Assembly: GCF_902499175.1 (NCBI RefSeq)
Contig: NZ_CABVQC010000001.1
Span: 1-64,000 of the forward strand
DNA: 64,000 nucleotides
Source: Burkholderia aenigmatica
Lineage (GTDB): Bacteria > Pseudomonadota > Gammaproteobacteria > Burkholderiales > Burkholderiaceae
Direction: 5' to 3'
Shown: positions 36,186 through 45,442 of the stretch, piece after piece
Layout: every line of letters starts with the position of its first letter
How positions within the stretch are numbered: position 1 is the first letter of the stretch
Translations under genes and position numbers: made by a program
The notes under the pieces: model-generated
The model's database searches: none
What the model was told of the DNA's origin: nothing
What the model saw: only the letters and a program-made list of their open reading frames with translations

Positions 36186-37778
36186 TTACTTGCGGAACAT
36201 CGCCAGCATACGGCGCGTCACCGCGAAGCCGCCGAACATGTTGACGGCCGTGAGCGTCAGCGCGCCCACCGCCAGGCCCAGGATCAGCCCCGACGGGCGG
36301 CCCTCCGCCGCCGCATCGCCCAATGGCGGCGCGACCTGCACCAGCGCGCCGATCGCGATGATCGACGAGATCGCATTGGTGACGCTCATCAGCGGCGTAT
36401 GCAGCGACGGCGTGACGTTCCAGATCACCATGTAGCCGACGAAGCAGGCCAGCACGAACACCGTGAAGTGCGACAGGAACGTGGCCGGCGCGAACTGGCC
36501 GACCAGCAGGAACGCCAGTGCGCCGACGGCGAACGTGATGGCGAGCGACTTGGCCGACATCGGTGCGCCGCTGCCGTGACCGTGGCCCTTGGAGACGGCT
36601 GCCGCGACCGGCGGCGCGGCGGGTTTCGGTGCGGCGGCCGGCTGCTGGATCGGCGGCGGCGGCCAGGTCACGTTGCCTTCCTTGATGACCGTGAGGCCGC
36701 GGATCGCGTCGTCATTGAAGTCGACGTTGATCGTGCCGTCCTTGTTCTTGCACAGCTCCTCGGCCACGCGCAGCAGGTTGGTCGCATACAGCGTCGACGA
36801 CTGGCGTGCCAGGCGCGACGCGAGATCCGTATAGCCGACGATGGTCACGCCGTGACGCACCACCGCCTCGCCCGGCACCGTCAACTCGCAGTTGCCGCCT
36901 TGCTCGCCGGCCATGTCGACGATCACGCTGCCCGGCTTCATCGATTGCACCATCTCGGCCGTAATGAGCTTCGGTGCCGGCTTGCCGGGAATCAGCGCGG
37001 TGGTGATGATGATGTCCGCCTCCTTGGCCTGCTGCGCGTACATCGCGCGCTGCGCCTGCTGGAAGCCTTCGCTCATCACCTTCGCGTAGCCGCCGCCGCC
37101 CGAGCCCTCTTCCTCGTAGTCGACCTTGACGAATTCGCCGCCCAGCGACTTGACCTGGTCGGCAACTTCCGCGCGCGTGTCGTTGGCGCGCACGATCGCG
37201 CCGAGGCCCGCGGCCGTGCCGATCGCCGCGAGACCGGCGACGCCCGCGCCGGCGATGAACACCTTGGCCGGCGGCACCTTGCCCGCAGCCGTGATCTGCC
37301 CGTTGAAGTAACGGCCGAATGCGTGGGCCGCCTCGATAACGGCACGGTAGCCGCTCACGCCGGCCATCGACGTGAGCGCATCCATCTTCTGCGCGCGCGA
37401 CAGCGTGCGCGGCAACGAATCGATCGCCAGCACCGTGGCCCGCTTGGCGGCCAGCTGCTGCATCAGTTCAGGGTTCTGGGCCGGCCAGACGAAGCCGATC
37501 AGCGTGCCACCCTCACGCATCAGCGCGACTTCTTCGCTGCTCGGCGGGCGCACCTTGAAAACGATATCGCTGCGTCCCCATAGATCGGCAGCCGTCGCCA
37601 CGACTTCGGCCCCGGCCGTACGGTAGTCGTCGTCGCTGAAGTTCGCGCCGGTGCCGGCACCGCTTTGCACGGCCACCGAGAACCCGAGCTTGATCAGCTT
37701 TTCGACCACGTCGGGAACGGTCGCTACGCGCCGCTCCTCGTGGGCCGTCTCCAGAGGGACCCCAATCAGTAATGTCAT
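36186..37778 (-). CDS. pntA: NAD(P) transhydrogenase subunit alpha, single-chain form
   Basis: 530-aa alpha subunit. The N-terminal dI domain binds NAD(H): [19 protein letters not shown], the Rossmann loop [22 protein letters not shown], then [19 protein letters not shown]. After a Pro/Ala-rich linker with a His-Gly run come the dII helices ([44 protein letters not shown]). Dehydrogenase and membrane parts are fused, unlike the split alpha-1/alpha-2 form of many alphaproteobacteria. The ATG at 37778 begins the conserved N-terminus; the longer frame to 37808 adds nothing typical. Confidence 0.97.
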   Translation of the reverse strand: MTLLIGVPLETAHEERRVATVPDVVEKLIKLGFSVAVQSGAGTGANFSDDDYRTAGAEVVATAADLWGRSDIVFKVRPPSSEEVALMREGGTLIGFVWPAQNPELMQQLAAKRATVLAIDSLPRTLSRAQKMDALTSMAGVSGYRAVIEAAHAFGRYFNGQITAAGKVPPAKVFIAGAGVAGLAAIGTAAGLGAIVRANDTRAEVADQVKSLGGEFVKVDYEEEGSGGGGYAKVMSEGFQQAQRAMYAQQAKEADIIITTALIPGKPAPKLITAEMVQSMKPGSVIVDMAGEQGGNCELTVPGEAVVRHGVTIVGYTDLASRLARQSSTLYATNLLRVAEELCKNKDGTINVDFNDDAIRGLTVIKEGNVTWPPPPIQQPAAAPKPAAPPVAAAVSKGHGHGSGAPMSAKSLAITFAVGALAFLLVGQFAPATFLSHFTVFVLACFVGYMVIWNVTPSLHTPLMSVTNAISSIIAIGALVQVAPPLGDAAAEGRPSGLILGLAVGALTLTAVNMFGGFAVTRRMLAMFRK

Positions 37779-38143
37779 ATCCTGAACTGTCAGTAGTGGC
37801 CGTCGCAAGGAATTACGGCCTGCGTTTCACGTCACCCAACTCAATCCATCCGTGTACGACTTTGCTTCGCGCGCAGCTTGGCACTGCCGCGCGGATTTCA
37901 CAAACGGTCCATCCTCTAATCGATCGTCTTGTCAGATCAACCCGGTTCATGCTGTTGTCTGATTTTCCTGACGAATATCCGGCCTCTGTTCCGATCGGAT
38001 AAGAACTGCGAAGCATATCCCGTGCCAGAGTCTTTCCGAAATTTATATTTTGAATCGACGCGCATTCAATCCATGAATCCCCTGTCTGGACACGACGGGC
38101 CGGCCACCTTCCGTCCATTCTCCGGGGCCGTCCCGCTCGCGGT
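37779..38143. other. 365-bp region upstream of pntA
   Basis: Distinctly more AT-rich than its surroundings and must contain the leftward pntAB promoter. Convergent or divergent coding frames in it are short and lack ribosome sites. No clear hairpin or operator was found. Confidence 0.5.
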
Positions 38144-38620
38144 CTAGCCCTGCGCCAACCGTCGCTCCATCTTCACGATCTCGAGCTCGACCTGGCTGCG
38201 CCCGTGCGAAAAACGCCCCTGCCCGACGACCTCGAACCCGTGTCGTTCATAGAACGGCCGGGCGTTCGTGGTGGCTTCGAGATACGCGCGCGCGTGGCCG
38301 CCGTTCGCGATCTTGGAGACCGCATGCGTGAGCAACATGGCGCCAACGCCGCCCCCCGCCGAATGGCCGCGGACGAACAGCTTGGTGACCTCCTCGCCCG
38401 CCGTCTCGACGAAGCCGCATATTCCGCCGTCGTCGGCGACCCAGATCGCGCCATCGGCGACGGCGGCCAGGTACATCGAAGGATCCCGCCCGTCCAGCCA
38501 GCCCTCGATCTGTTGCTGCGTGTAATGGCCGGCGCAAAGATTGACGACCGAGTCGCGGTGTACCGCGTAGATGTCTCCAACGTCTTTTGCAACGGCGGCC
38601 CGAATCACCGGGGAATTCAT
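38144..38620 (-). CDS. GNAT family N-acetyltransferase
   Basis: 158-aa acetyltransferase. The acetyl-CoA segment TKLFVRGHSAGGGVGAMLLTHAVSKI keeps the G-x-G-x-G/A pattern with an insertion-like SAG, and NARPFYERHGFEVVGQGRF is the typical C-terminal strand. The start at 38620 has AGGGAG about 10 bases upstream; the further open frame to 38683 is not needed. The gene stands alone. Confidence 0.87.
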   Translation of the reverse strand: MNSPVIRAAVAKDVGDIYAVHRDSVVNLCAGHYTQQQIEGWLDGRDPSMYLAAVADGAIWVADDGGICGFVETAGEEVTKLFVRGHSAGGGVGAMLLTHAVSKIANGGHARAYLEATTNARPFYERHGFEVVGQGRFSHGRSQVELEIVKMERRLAQG

Positions 38621-39037
38621 TCGATTGGCTCCCTGAGGCACGTAGTTCGAGTTGTACAAGACTGCTGATTTTTTTGAGGCCACGACAGCGAGACCTGGCG
38701 GCAGGAATCGGTTTCATCGCGCATCCCCCGCTCGCCGGCACGATGCGATGTGTCGCGTCACGACGACGCACGCCGCGTCGCACGGAGATCTTCCGTGCAA
38801 CCGAGTTTAAACGAGGATGTGGCGTATTCCGGTTAAACCCTGCAACGCTCACCCGCGCGCAGCGTCGACATGCGCACGCATGCGGCGCGCACCCGCCTCC
38901 GGCATGCATGTCGACATGTGGATGCGCATCGCGCAAAACCGCGAGCAAGCCGATACGCGAACCGGGATCACGCCATTCCGCCACCTCGAACCGATCTCGC
39001 CCGCTCGCGCCCGTTCGCGCCGTTCAGGCCTGCCGCA
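38621..39037. other. 417-bp intergenic stretch
   Basis: Lies between the acetyltransferase gene and the 3' end of the Amj-like gene. It contains small frames on both strands, none with family resemblance or a good ribosome site. Nothing else seen. Confidence 0.45.
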
Positions 39038-39841
39038 CTAGATCAGCTCGGCGACGCGCACGATGACGAGCGCGGCCGGAACGAGCAGCGCCTGCGCGCA
39101 CAACGTGCCGAGCACGCGCGCGCCCGCGAGTGTCGTGATGGCCCGCCGGAAGCTGTTTTCCGAGATTCGCCCTTCGATGACGTCGTCGGTCATGACGGAC
39201 ACCTGCGGGTCGATGACGACCGCCAGCACGACGGTCGCGAAACCGTTGATGACGGACGACAGGTTCGCGCATGTCACTCTCAGATCGGGCTTCAGGTAGC
39301 CCGCATACAGCGACGCGAACACGCCGACCGTCCAGATCGCCATCGCGGCAACGTTCAACGCGATGACGCGCCACGACACGCCCGTATTCGCGGCCAATTG
39401 CGTGACGTTCTGGCTCGAGGGCAGTCGTGCGCCGACGCGAAGCGTGTTGATCCCTGCGCGACTGCACGCGTCCAGCAGCAGGCGCGGAATCGAGCGGTTC
39501 GCCTGGAAGTGTTCGACGGCGCGACTGAAATAACGCTGGAACGTCGGGATCAGGAATGTCCCGACAATGGTCGCTACGGTTGCGGACAGCAGGAACCACC
39601 GGAAGTCGGCCAGCAACCCGCTCCCCATCCGATGCGCGATGTCGATTTCAACCCGTTTCGCGATGAACGGCCCCTGAAACGAATTGGCCGTTCGGGACAC
39701 CAGCGCGATGATCCCGAACAACGAGAACGACAACGCGATGCGACGCGTGCGAACGCCGGCGATCCGCACCGCATACGCGAGTGTCGCGATCACATGGATG
39801 ACGAAGGTAAGCCCGCAGATGATCCAAAGCTGACTGTCCAT
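39038..39841 (-). CDS. Amj family (DUF2837) lipid II flippase-like protein
   Basis: 267-aa membrane protein with six or seven helices. The N-terminal LTFVIHVIATLAYAVRIAGVRTRRIALSFSLFGIIALVSRTAN matches the signature of the Amj/DUF2837 family, whose Bacillus subtilis member can replace MurJ in flipping lipid II. RMGSGLLADFRWFLLSATVATIVGTFLIP and the middle loop fit the same family. The start ATG at 39841 begins directly at the conserved segment. There is no cell-wall gene nearby, so its role in this organism (alternative flippase, or resistance to a MurJ-targeting toxin) is inference. Confidence 0.82.
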   Translation of the reverse strand: MDSQLWIICGLTFVIHVIATLAYAVRIAGVRTRRIALSFSLFGIIALVSRTANSFQGPFIAKRVEIDIAHRMGSGLLADFRWFLLSATVATIVGTFLIPTFQRYFSRAVEHFQANRSIPRLLLDACSRAGINTLRVGARLPSSQNVTQLAANTGVSWRVIALNVAAMAIWTVGVFASLYAGYLKPDLRVTCANLSSVINGFATVVLAVVIDPQVSVMTDDVIEGRISENSFRRAITTLAGARVLGTLCAQALLVPAALVIVRVAELI

Positions 39842-39951
39842 GCTGGTGCCGCGTGCGTGACGGGATTACGAGTGTACCCGAGCCCTGCCCGCGCCCGGCG
39901 CATCGGCCGGGTGAGGCCGCCTTCGCAGGCGTAACGGTTGGGCGACGCGCG

Positions 39952-40857
39952 TCAGGCGCTACCGCGCGGGGCCAATCCCCGCGCCTCATTCAGCATCCAT
40001 GTCGCGAATGCCTGCAACGGACCCTCGGCCAGTTCGATCGGCTCGGGCAGGACGAGGCAGAAGTTTTTCGTAATCGACTTGCCAGCCGGCCAGGGCGCGA
40101 CCAGCCGGCCCTGCTCGAGCTCCGCGTCGATGTAAAGGCGCGGCGCCAGCGCGACGCCCAGGCCGGCCAGCGCCGCTTCGATCAGCATCGAATGGAGATC
40201 GTAACGCGCGCCGACCGCCGAATTGGTCAGCACGATGCCGGCCTCCTGCGCATAAGCCTGCCACGCGTCCGGGTTTTGTCGCCGGTGCAGACGCGGCAGT
40301 GCATCCAGCGACGGGTTCGCCCCGGCACCGGCGAGCAGCGCCGGGCTGCAGACGGGCACCAGCACTTCCTCCAGCAGCGGATGCAGATGCATCCCCGCCC
40401 ATGCCGGATGCTCGAAATGAATGGCGGCGTCGAAACCGCTCCCGGTCAGCAGGAACGGTTCCATCCGCTCGGCGATATGCACTGTGATATGTGGATGCCG
40501 GTCTTGAAAGTGCTTCAGCCGGGGGATCAGCCAGCGGGTGGCAAAGGTTGGAATGGCGGCGATATCGATGCTCGCGCCTTCGATGGGCTGGCCCATCAGG
40601 TACAGGCTGTCCCGTTCCAGCCGATCCAGAATCTCGCGCACCTGCACCGCGTATCGCGCGCCGTTCGGCGCCAGCCGTACCCGATTGCCGATCCGCTCGA
40701 ACAGCGTGACGCCCAGGAACGCCTCCAGCCGGCCGATCTGACGGCTAACGGCGCCCTCCGTCCGCGCCAGCTCTTCGGCGGCTCGGGCAAAGCTGCCGTG
40801 TCGGGCCGCGGCTTCGAACGCCTGGAGCGCGGAATTGCTTGGGATCTTGCGGGGCAT
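39952..40857 (-). CDS. LysR family regulator, GcvA-like
   Basis: 301-aa LysR regulator. The helix-turn-helix is SALQAFEAAARHGSFARAAEELARTEGAVSRQIGRLE (residues 6-42) followed by the LGVTLFERIGNRVRLAPNG linker typical of the GcvA group. The effector domain keeps FATRWLIPRLKHFQDRHPHI. The ATG at 40857 starts the family-typical MPRKIPS; an in-frame upstream start at 40908 adds 17 residues. It is divergent from the operon beginning at 41024 and probably regulates it. Confidence 0.92.
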   Translation of the reverse strand: MPRKIPSNSALQAFEAAARHGSFARAAEELARTEGAVSRQIGRLEAFLGVTLFERIGNRVRLAPNGARYAVQVREILDRLERDSLYLMGQPIEGASIDIAAIPTFATRWLIPRLKHFQDRHPHITVHIAERMEPFLLTGSGFDAAIHFEHPAWAGMHLHPLLEEVLVPVCSPALLAGAGANPSLDALPRLHRRQNPDAWQAYAQEAGIVLTNSAVGARYDLHSMLIEAALAGLGVALAPRLYIDAELEQGRLVAPWPAGKSITKNFCLVLPEPIELAEGPLQAFATWMLNEARGLAPRGSA

Positions 40858-41023
40858 GGGCGTCTCGACGGTCAGGGTGTGCTTGCCGTCAGCTTGAGCA
40901 AATGTCACTGAAGGCTGACTTTATTTCGTTTTATCGGGTGGAAATGCGAGCTTAGCATTACGTTACCGCACTGAACATCGACGGTTCGCAGATGGATGTG
41001 CATCCTGTTCAAAGGACAACGTG

Positions 41024-41566
41024 ATGATCTACACCGTGGAATGCAGCTTCGCCGACCTTGGCAGCGAAGCCGAATGGAACGACTTCTACAGCCTCGAAAA
41101 ACTGCCCGCACTGATCTCGGTAACAGGGTTTCACACGTCGCAGCGGTTCAAGGCGATCAGCGGTGGTTGCCCTGTCTATCTGGCGATCCACACGATCGAC
41201 GGGCTCGATGTGCTGACCGGCGATGAATATCGCCGGAAAGGCGGCGGCAATTTCGCGAAGTGGCAGCAGCACATCACCGACTGGCATCGGAATCTCTACA
41301 GCGATATCGGTTTTGCGCCGGCGGTAAAGGACGGCGAATACCTCGCGCTGTGTGCCGGCGGCGCGGATCCGCTGATCCGGTTGGGCCTCGAACCGCTGGC
41401 CATGCAGGCCGTTGCGCTGGAGAAGTTTCCGGAGCGCCGGTGGCTCGCCGTCCTGCCACGCGACAGCGCTCAGCTTGTCGAGAATCTTCCTGAAGGCATT
41501 CACCTTTACGCGCCGATGACGCCGCAACTGACCAGCGCGCACGCCCTTTCCGCTGCGCAGGAGTAA
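41024..41566 (+). CDS. Conserved hypothetical protein, likely dimeric alpha-beta barrel
   Basis: 180-aa soluble protein. The opening MIYTVECSFADLGSEAEWNDFYSL and GFHTSQRFKAI resemble the ferredoxin-like, dimeric alpha-beta barrel proteins (EthD/ABM-like), often small oxygenases or binding proteins; no catalytic residue is recognisable. AAGGA is 9 bases upstream of the ATG at 41024 (a GTG at 41021 is equally open). It leads a tight gene run with a tautomerase, a metallo-hydrolase and perhaps the SDR, all divergent from a LysR regulator, which suggests a degradation pathway. Confidence 0.75.
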   Translation: MIYTVECSFADLGSEAEWNDFYSLEKLPALISVTGFHTSQRFKAISGGCPVYLAIHTIDGLDVLTGDEYRRKGGGNFAKWQQHITDWHRNLYSDIGFAPAVKDGEYLALCAGGADPLIRLGLEPLAMQAVALEKFPERRWLAVLPRDSAQLVENLPEGIHLYAPMTPQLTSAHALSAAQE

Positions 41567-41573
41567 GCCCGCG

Positions 41574-41900
41574 ATGCCGAACGTCACTTTCTCGATCGAT
41601 GCGAACCGGATGCCGGCTGATGACAGTCTTGCCGAACTGTCGCGCGACTGCGTCGAGCTCTGTACGCAAGTGCTTGAAGCGGCGCCCAAGAACGTCCACG
41701 TCATTTTTCTGGAAGCTCGGCATGGGCATGGACATCCCGTCTTCGCAGACGTCCGGTATCGCGTAGGGACGTCTCGCACGCCGGCAGTCATGAACCGCTT
41801 CATGGAAGCGCTGGATCACGCGATCGTTCGCCGCACCGGCCTCACCGCGCGCATTCGGTGTTTTGGTTACACCGCGACGAACCTTCACGCCCGCAACTAG
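41574..41900 (+). CDS. Tautomerase family protein
   Basis: 108-aa protein beginning Met-Pro, so after Met removal it exposes the N-terminal Pro1 that serves as catalytic base in 4-oxalocrotonate tautomerase and MIF-like enzymes. VHVIFLEARHGHGH is the second strand of the fold. It is longer than classic 4-OT (about 62 aa), so it is probably a fused or MSAD/cis-CaaD-size member. It begins 7 bases after the upstream gene, in the same operon as the metallo-hydrolase. The substrate is unknown; keto-enol conversions of dienol or malonate-type intermediates are typical. Confidence 0.82.
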   Translation: MPNVTFSIDANRMPADDSLAELSRDCVELCTQVLEAAPKNVHVIFLEARHGHGHPVFADVRYRVGTSRTPAVMNRFMEALDHAIVRRTGLTARIRCFGYTATNLHARN

Positions 41901-41918
41901 CCGATCCGGAGAAACACG

Positions 41919-42764
41919 ATGTCCACACTCAATTTTCCCGGTCAGCAAGTCGGGGATTTCACGATCACGGCCATCAGCGATGGCTACCTCACTGCCAGCC
42001 TCGACTTTCTATCGAACATCGACTCGGCCGACGCATCAAGAATGCAGCATGAAGCCGGGCAGAAAGCGCCAGACACCGTGCATATCAATTGCTATGTCGT
42101 ACGCGGCGCGGGCCGTACCGTCCTCATCGACGGGGGCGCGGGCGGGTTCAAGCAATGGGGTGGCCAACTCCGGACGAACCTGGTGCTTGCCGGTATCGAA
42201 CCCGCTGCGATCGACACCATCCTGCTGACCCACGCGCATCCCGATCACGTCGGAGGGCTGGTGAATGATGCAGGGCGGGCCGCGTTTCCGAATGCGGAGC
42301 TGGTGGTGCATCGGCGCGAGGTCAGGTTCTGGCGGGACGACGGCAATCTGAGCCGCGCCAGCGAGCGGGCGCGCGGTAACTTCGTCAAAGCGCGTCAGGT
42401 GTTCGATGCCTATGGCGACACGCTCCGTCTGTTCGACTCGGGTCAGGTGCTCCCCGGCATCAGCGCGCTGCCGCTGCCGGGACATACCGATGGACACACC
42501 GGATATGTGCTCGAATCCCGCGATCAAAGCCTGCTTGTGTGGGGGGACGTGGTTCATTTTCCGCATATCCAGGTTCAACGGCCGGACGTATCGATTGCGT
42601 TCGATCACGATGCGTCGCTGGCGGTGGCGACGCGGTCACGGCTTCTCGATCAGGTCAGCGCGGAGGGGCTGTTGATCGCCGGCATGCATCTGGGGGAACT
42701 CGGGTTCGCACGCATCGAGCGGACGAGTGACGGGTATGGCTTGCTTTACGAGAACGAAGGCTGA
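41919..42764 (+). CDS. MBL-fold metallo-hydrolase
   Basis: 281-aa enzyme of the metallo-beta-lactamase fold. Metal ligands are visible: LLTHAHPDHVGGL (HxHxDH), the His of LPGHTDGHTGYVLE, Asp in VWGDVVHFPH, and a final His near IAGMHLGELGF. The family includes lactonases, thioesterases and dioxygenases, so the reaction is open. Third gene of the run after the tautomerase, 18 bases apart. It may open a lactone ring made or used by the pathway. Confidence 0.87.
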   Translation: MSTLNFPGQQVGDFTITAISDGYLTASLDFLSNIDSADASRMQHEAGQKAPDTVHINCYVVRGAGRTVLIDGGAGGFKQWGGQLRTNLVLAGIEPAAIDTILLTHAHPDHVGGLVNDAGRAAFPNAELVVHRREVRFWRDDGNLSRASERARGNFVKARQVFDAYGDTLRLFDSGQVLPGISALPLPGHTDGHTGYVLESRDQSLLVWGDVVHFPHIQVQRPDVSIAFDHDASLAVATRSRLLDQVSAEGLLIAGMHLGELGFARIERTSDGYGLLYENEG

Positions 42765-42981
42765 CAGCATCGGTGTACTGACGTGCGATGCCAACACCTG
42801 GCGTCGAAATGCAAGAGTCGCCCGTTTAACCGAGTGGCGCTTTTTGAGGGTTATACGACCTTTGCGCCATCCGCTTCGCGTTCCATACTTCGCGTGGAAG
42901 ATCGAGCCGAGCAACGCACATCGACGCAATTGCGCCATGTGCCTTCGGCCCGATCCATCACGACATAGAAAGGAGCAGAAG

Positions 42982-43728
42982 ATGAGACTTAAAAACAAGG
43001 CGGCGTTGATCACCGGCGGCACCAGCGGCATCGGTCTTGCAACCGCGAAGCTGTTCATTGCGGAAGGCGCTCGCGTAGCAGTGACGGGGCGCGACGATGC
43101 GGTGTTCGAACGTGTGAAGGCCGAACTCGGCGAGCATGCGCTCGTTCTCAAGGGCGACGTCCGTTCGATCGACGACATGCGCGCGATTGCCGCCGAGGTC
43201 AACGAGAAGTTCGGTGGCCTGGATGTCGTGTTCGCGAACGCCGGCTGGGCTTTCCCGTCCGCAGTCAACGACATCGATGACGCACTCTATGACGAGATCA
43301 TGGACATCAACGTCAAGGGCGTGGTGTTCACGCTTCAGGCGGTGCTGCCGGACTTGCGAGCAGGCGCGTCGGTCATTCTCAATACCTCGTTCGTCGCGCA
43401 GACCGGCAAGCATGGCATCTCGTTGACCGCGGCAGCGAAGGCCGCCGTGCGATCGCTTGCCCGCAGTTGGTCCTACGAATTTCTCGACCGGAAAATCCGC
43501 TTCAACGCGATCGCGCCCGGCCCGATCGACACGCCGCTGCTCGGCAGATGGGGCATGCCCGACGAATGGGTTCGCGACCGCAAGGCCGCGTTCGCCGAAG
43601 CCATTCCAGTGGGCCGCATGGGCACGGCCGACGACATCGCCTACGCGGCACTCTATCTCGCCAGCGACGAATCCTCGTACGTCGTCGGCACCGAGCTGGT
43701 CGTCGATGGCGGCGCCTCGCAGCTTTGA
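42982..43728 (+). CDS. SDR family protein with altered catalytic Tyr
   Basis: 248-aa short-chain dehydrogenase/reductase fold. The NAD(P) loop TGGTSGIG, VFANAGWA and the C-terminal PGPIDTPLLGRWGMP and VGTELVVDGGASQL are classical. However the active-site YxxxK is not present: the position four before the Lys in SLTAAAKAAVRSLARSW is Thr, so the catalytic Tyr is lost while Lys is kept. The Ser is in ILNTSFV. The protein may be inactive as an oxidoreductase or use another residue. AAGGAG precedes the ATG at 42982. It is 217 bases downstream of the MBL gene. Confidence 0.86.
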   Translation: MRLKNKAALITGGTSGIGLATAKLFIAEGARVAVTGRDDAVFERVKAELGEHALVLKGDVRSIDDMRAIAAEVNEKFGGLDVVFANAGWAFPSAVNDIDDALYDEIMDINVKGVVFTLQAVLPDLRAGASVILNTSFVAQTGKHGISLTAAAKAAVRSLARSWSYEFLDRKIRFNAIAPGPIDTPLLGRWGMPDEWVRDRKAAFAEAIPVGRMGTADDIAYAALYLASDESSYVVGTELVVDGGASQL

Positions 43729-43863
43729 GCCTGCGGCGCCCGTTTCCAGAGCCCTGCACGTCATCCCGGCTCATCCACCCATCCGATCTCACGCCCGCCA
43801 CGCTTTTCGTCGCGGCGGTGATTCCATCCGGCCCAGCCTGCTTGCGCTCGCAGCGGGGCCGAC

Positions 43864-44736
43864 ATGCAAGGAGAAGCGATCTTGACCGACCGTAGCGAAA
43901 ACCATGCTTCCGGACAGCCCCTCACCCAAGCAGGCCGCTCGCGCCGCGATATGCTCAAGTTTGGCGGCGTCGCGACCCTCGGCGCCGTCCTCGGTGGCGG
44001 AGCCTTGCTGGGGCACACAACCCCTGCGCTTGCGCAGACAGGCAGCGCAGGCGCACTTTCCCCGAATGACCCGCTCAATATCCTGATCGTCAATTACGAT
44101 GGCGGGACGCTGCTCGACTTCGCCGGGCCCAGCGAGATTTTCCATCGGCTACCGAATACGAACGTTCGCTACGCGAGCCTCGATGGCGGCAACGTGACGC
44201 TCGAATTCGGCGTCGTGTACGGCAACACCGAACGACTGGCCGATATCGACAAGACCGACGTGCTCCTGGTCCCCGGCGGGTCCGACCTGTCGGCGCCGAT
44301 GCGCCCCGCGTATCAAGCGCAGATCCGGCGTCTGGCAGAAAGCGCGAAGCACGTGACGTCGGTTTGCAACGGATCGCTCGTGCTCGCCGCGACGGGCGTT
44401 CTCAAGGGCAAGCGCAGTGCCTGCCATTGGGCATTCGTCAACAAGCTGGCCGAATATGGCGCCATCCCCGTGCCCGATCGCTTCGTGGAAGACGACAACG
44501 GCCGGTTCATGAGCGGTGGCGGCGTGACGGCGGGCATCGACTTCGCACTGCGCGTGGCAGCGAAGCTGCGCGGGCCGCAGGCCGCCGAATTCACGCAACT
44601 CGCGATCGAATATGATCCCGCGCCGCCGTTCCACTCCGGTCATCCCAGGGACGCGCGGCCCGAAATCATCGCGATGGTCGACAAGAAACTGCCCGGTGCA
44701 TCCAGGGGGCTCGCACGCGTCCCGGGCGTTCGTTGA
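43864..44736 (+). CDS. Tat-exported DJ-1/PfpI family protein
   Basis: 290-aa protein with a twin-arginine signal (SRRDMLKFGG then a hydrophobic run ending TPALAQT), so it should be exported folded to the periplasm. The DJ-1/PfpI core follows: NILIVNYDGGTLLDFAGPSEIF, VLLVPGGSDL and the elbow Cys in VTSVCNGSLVLAATGVLKGKRSACHWAF. Two starts compete: ATG at 43864, or the TTG at 43882, which has an ideal AAGGAG 8 bases upstream. Function unknown; GlxA-like AraC regulators share the same core. It follows the SDR gene on the same strand. Confidence 0.87.
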   Translation: MQGEAILTDRSENHASGQPLTQAGRSRRDMLKFGGVATLGAVLGGGALLGHTTPALAQTGSAGALSPNDPLNILIVNYDGGTLLDFAGPSEIFHRLPNTNVRYASLDGGNVTLEFGVVYGNTERLADIDKTDVLLVPGGSDLSAPMRPAYQAQIRRLAESAKHVTSVCNGSLVLAATGVLKGKRSACHWAFVNKLAEYGAIPVPDRFVEDDNGRFMSGGGVTAGIDFALRVAAKLRGPQAAEFTQLAIEYDPAPPFHSGHPRDARPEIIAMVDKKLPGASRGLARVPGVR

Positions 44737-44866
44737 GCCGCTTGCTGGCGATGTAAGCACGACCAGCTTCAGATCTCGATGATCACCGCTGCCGACGTTG
44801 CCGGCTCCAACCGGCAAACTTCGCAGTCCTCTTAATTAAATCAAATTCACGATCGGAAATCACTCG

Positions 44867-45349
44867 ATGCAACCAATTCGTATGTGTACCGCTGCGCTTG
44901 CAGCCAGCGTCACCTTTTTCGCGTTTGCCGCGCCTGCGACTGCCGGTGGTGTGCAACGTCCGCCCGAAGCGGCCATCAAAGCCGAGAATGCGCGATGGGC
45001 GGATGCCTTCGCGCGAGGCGACTACGAGGCGATCGGCCGCCTCTACACCCACGACGGCATGCTCTTGCCGCCCGGTGGCGACAAGGTAACGGGAAGCAGC
45101 GCGATCACCGCGTACTTCACCAACGGGTATGCCGGCTCAAAGCCGGCCAGCGTATCGTTCAGCAATTACGAGTTCTACGGTAACGATCGGGTCGTGACGG
45201 AGGTTTCGGATGCGGAGATCCATGACCACGATGGAAAGCTCAAATACCGCGGCAAGCAGACCCTCGTCTTTCTGAAGCAAGGCGGTGCCTGGAAGTTGCA
45301 TCGCGACATGTGGAACGACTACGGGCCGCTGAAAACGGATGACCATTGA
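44867..45349 (+). CDS. Exported NTF2-like (DUF4440) protein
   Basis: 160-aa small protein with a signal peptide (ALAASVTFFAFAAPATAGG). The NTF2-like/DUF4440 fold is shown by AENARWADAFARGDYEAIGRLYTHDGMLLPPGGDKVTGSSAIT and the ending FLKQGGAWKLHRDMWNDY. Such proteins bind small ligands or act in isomerase and stress roles in the periplasm. It comes after the Tat-exported DJ-1 gene with a 130-base gap, so it may have its own promoter. Confidence 0.84.
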   Translation: MQPIRMCTAALAASVTFFAFAAPATAGGVQRPPEAAIKAENARWADAFARGDYEAIGRLYTHDGMLLPPGGDKVTGSSAITAYFTNGYAGSKPASVSFSNYEFYGNDRVVTEVSDAEIHDHDGKLKYRGKQTLVFLKQGGAWKLHRDMWNDYGPLKTDDH

Positions 45350-45442
45350 TCGACTGGCGAAACGGATCGTGACCTGCCCACAGCGCCACTAGCCCGTTCG
45401 ACGGACGTTGACCGGGCATCGCGCTGATCGGCCAGCAGTCGA

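Noticed and set aside
34692..36244. Long open frames on both strands across pntB
   Set aside because: Shadows of pntB; no domain signals.
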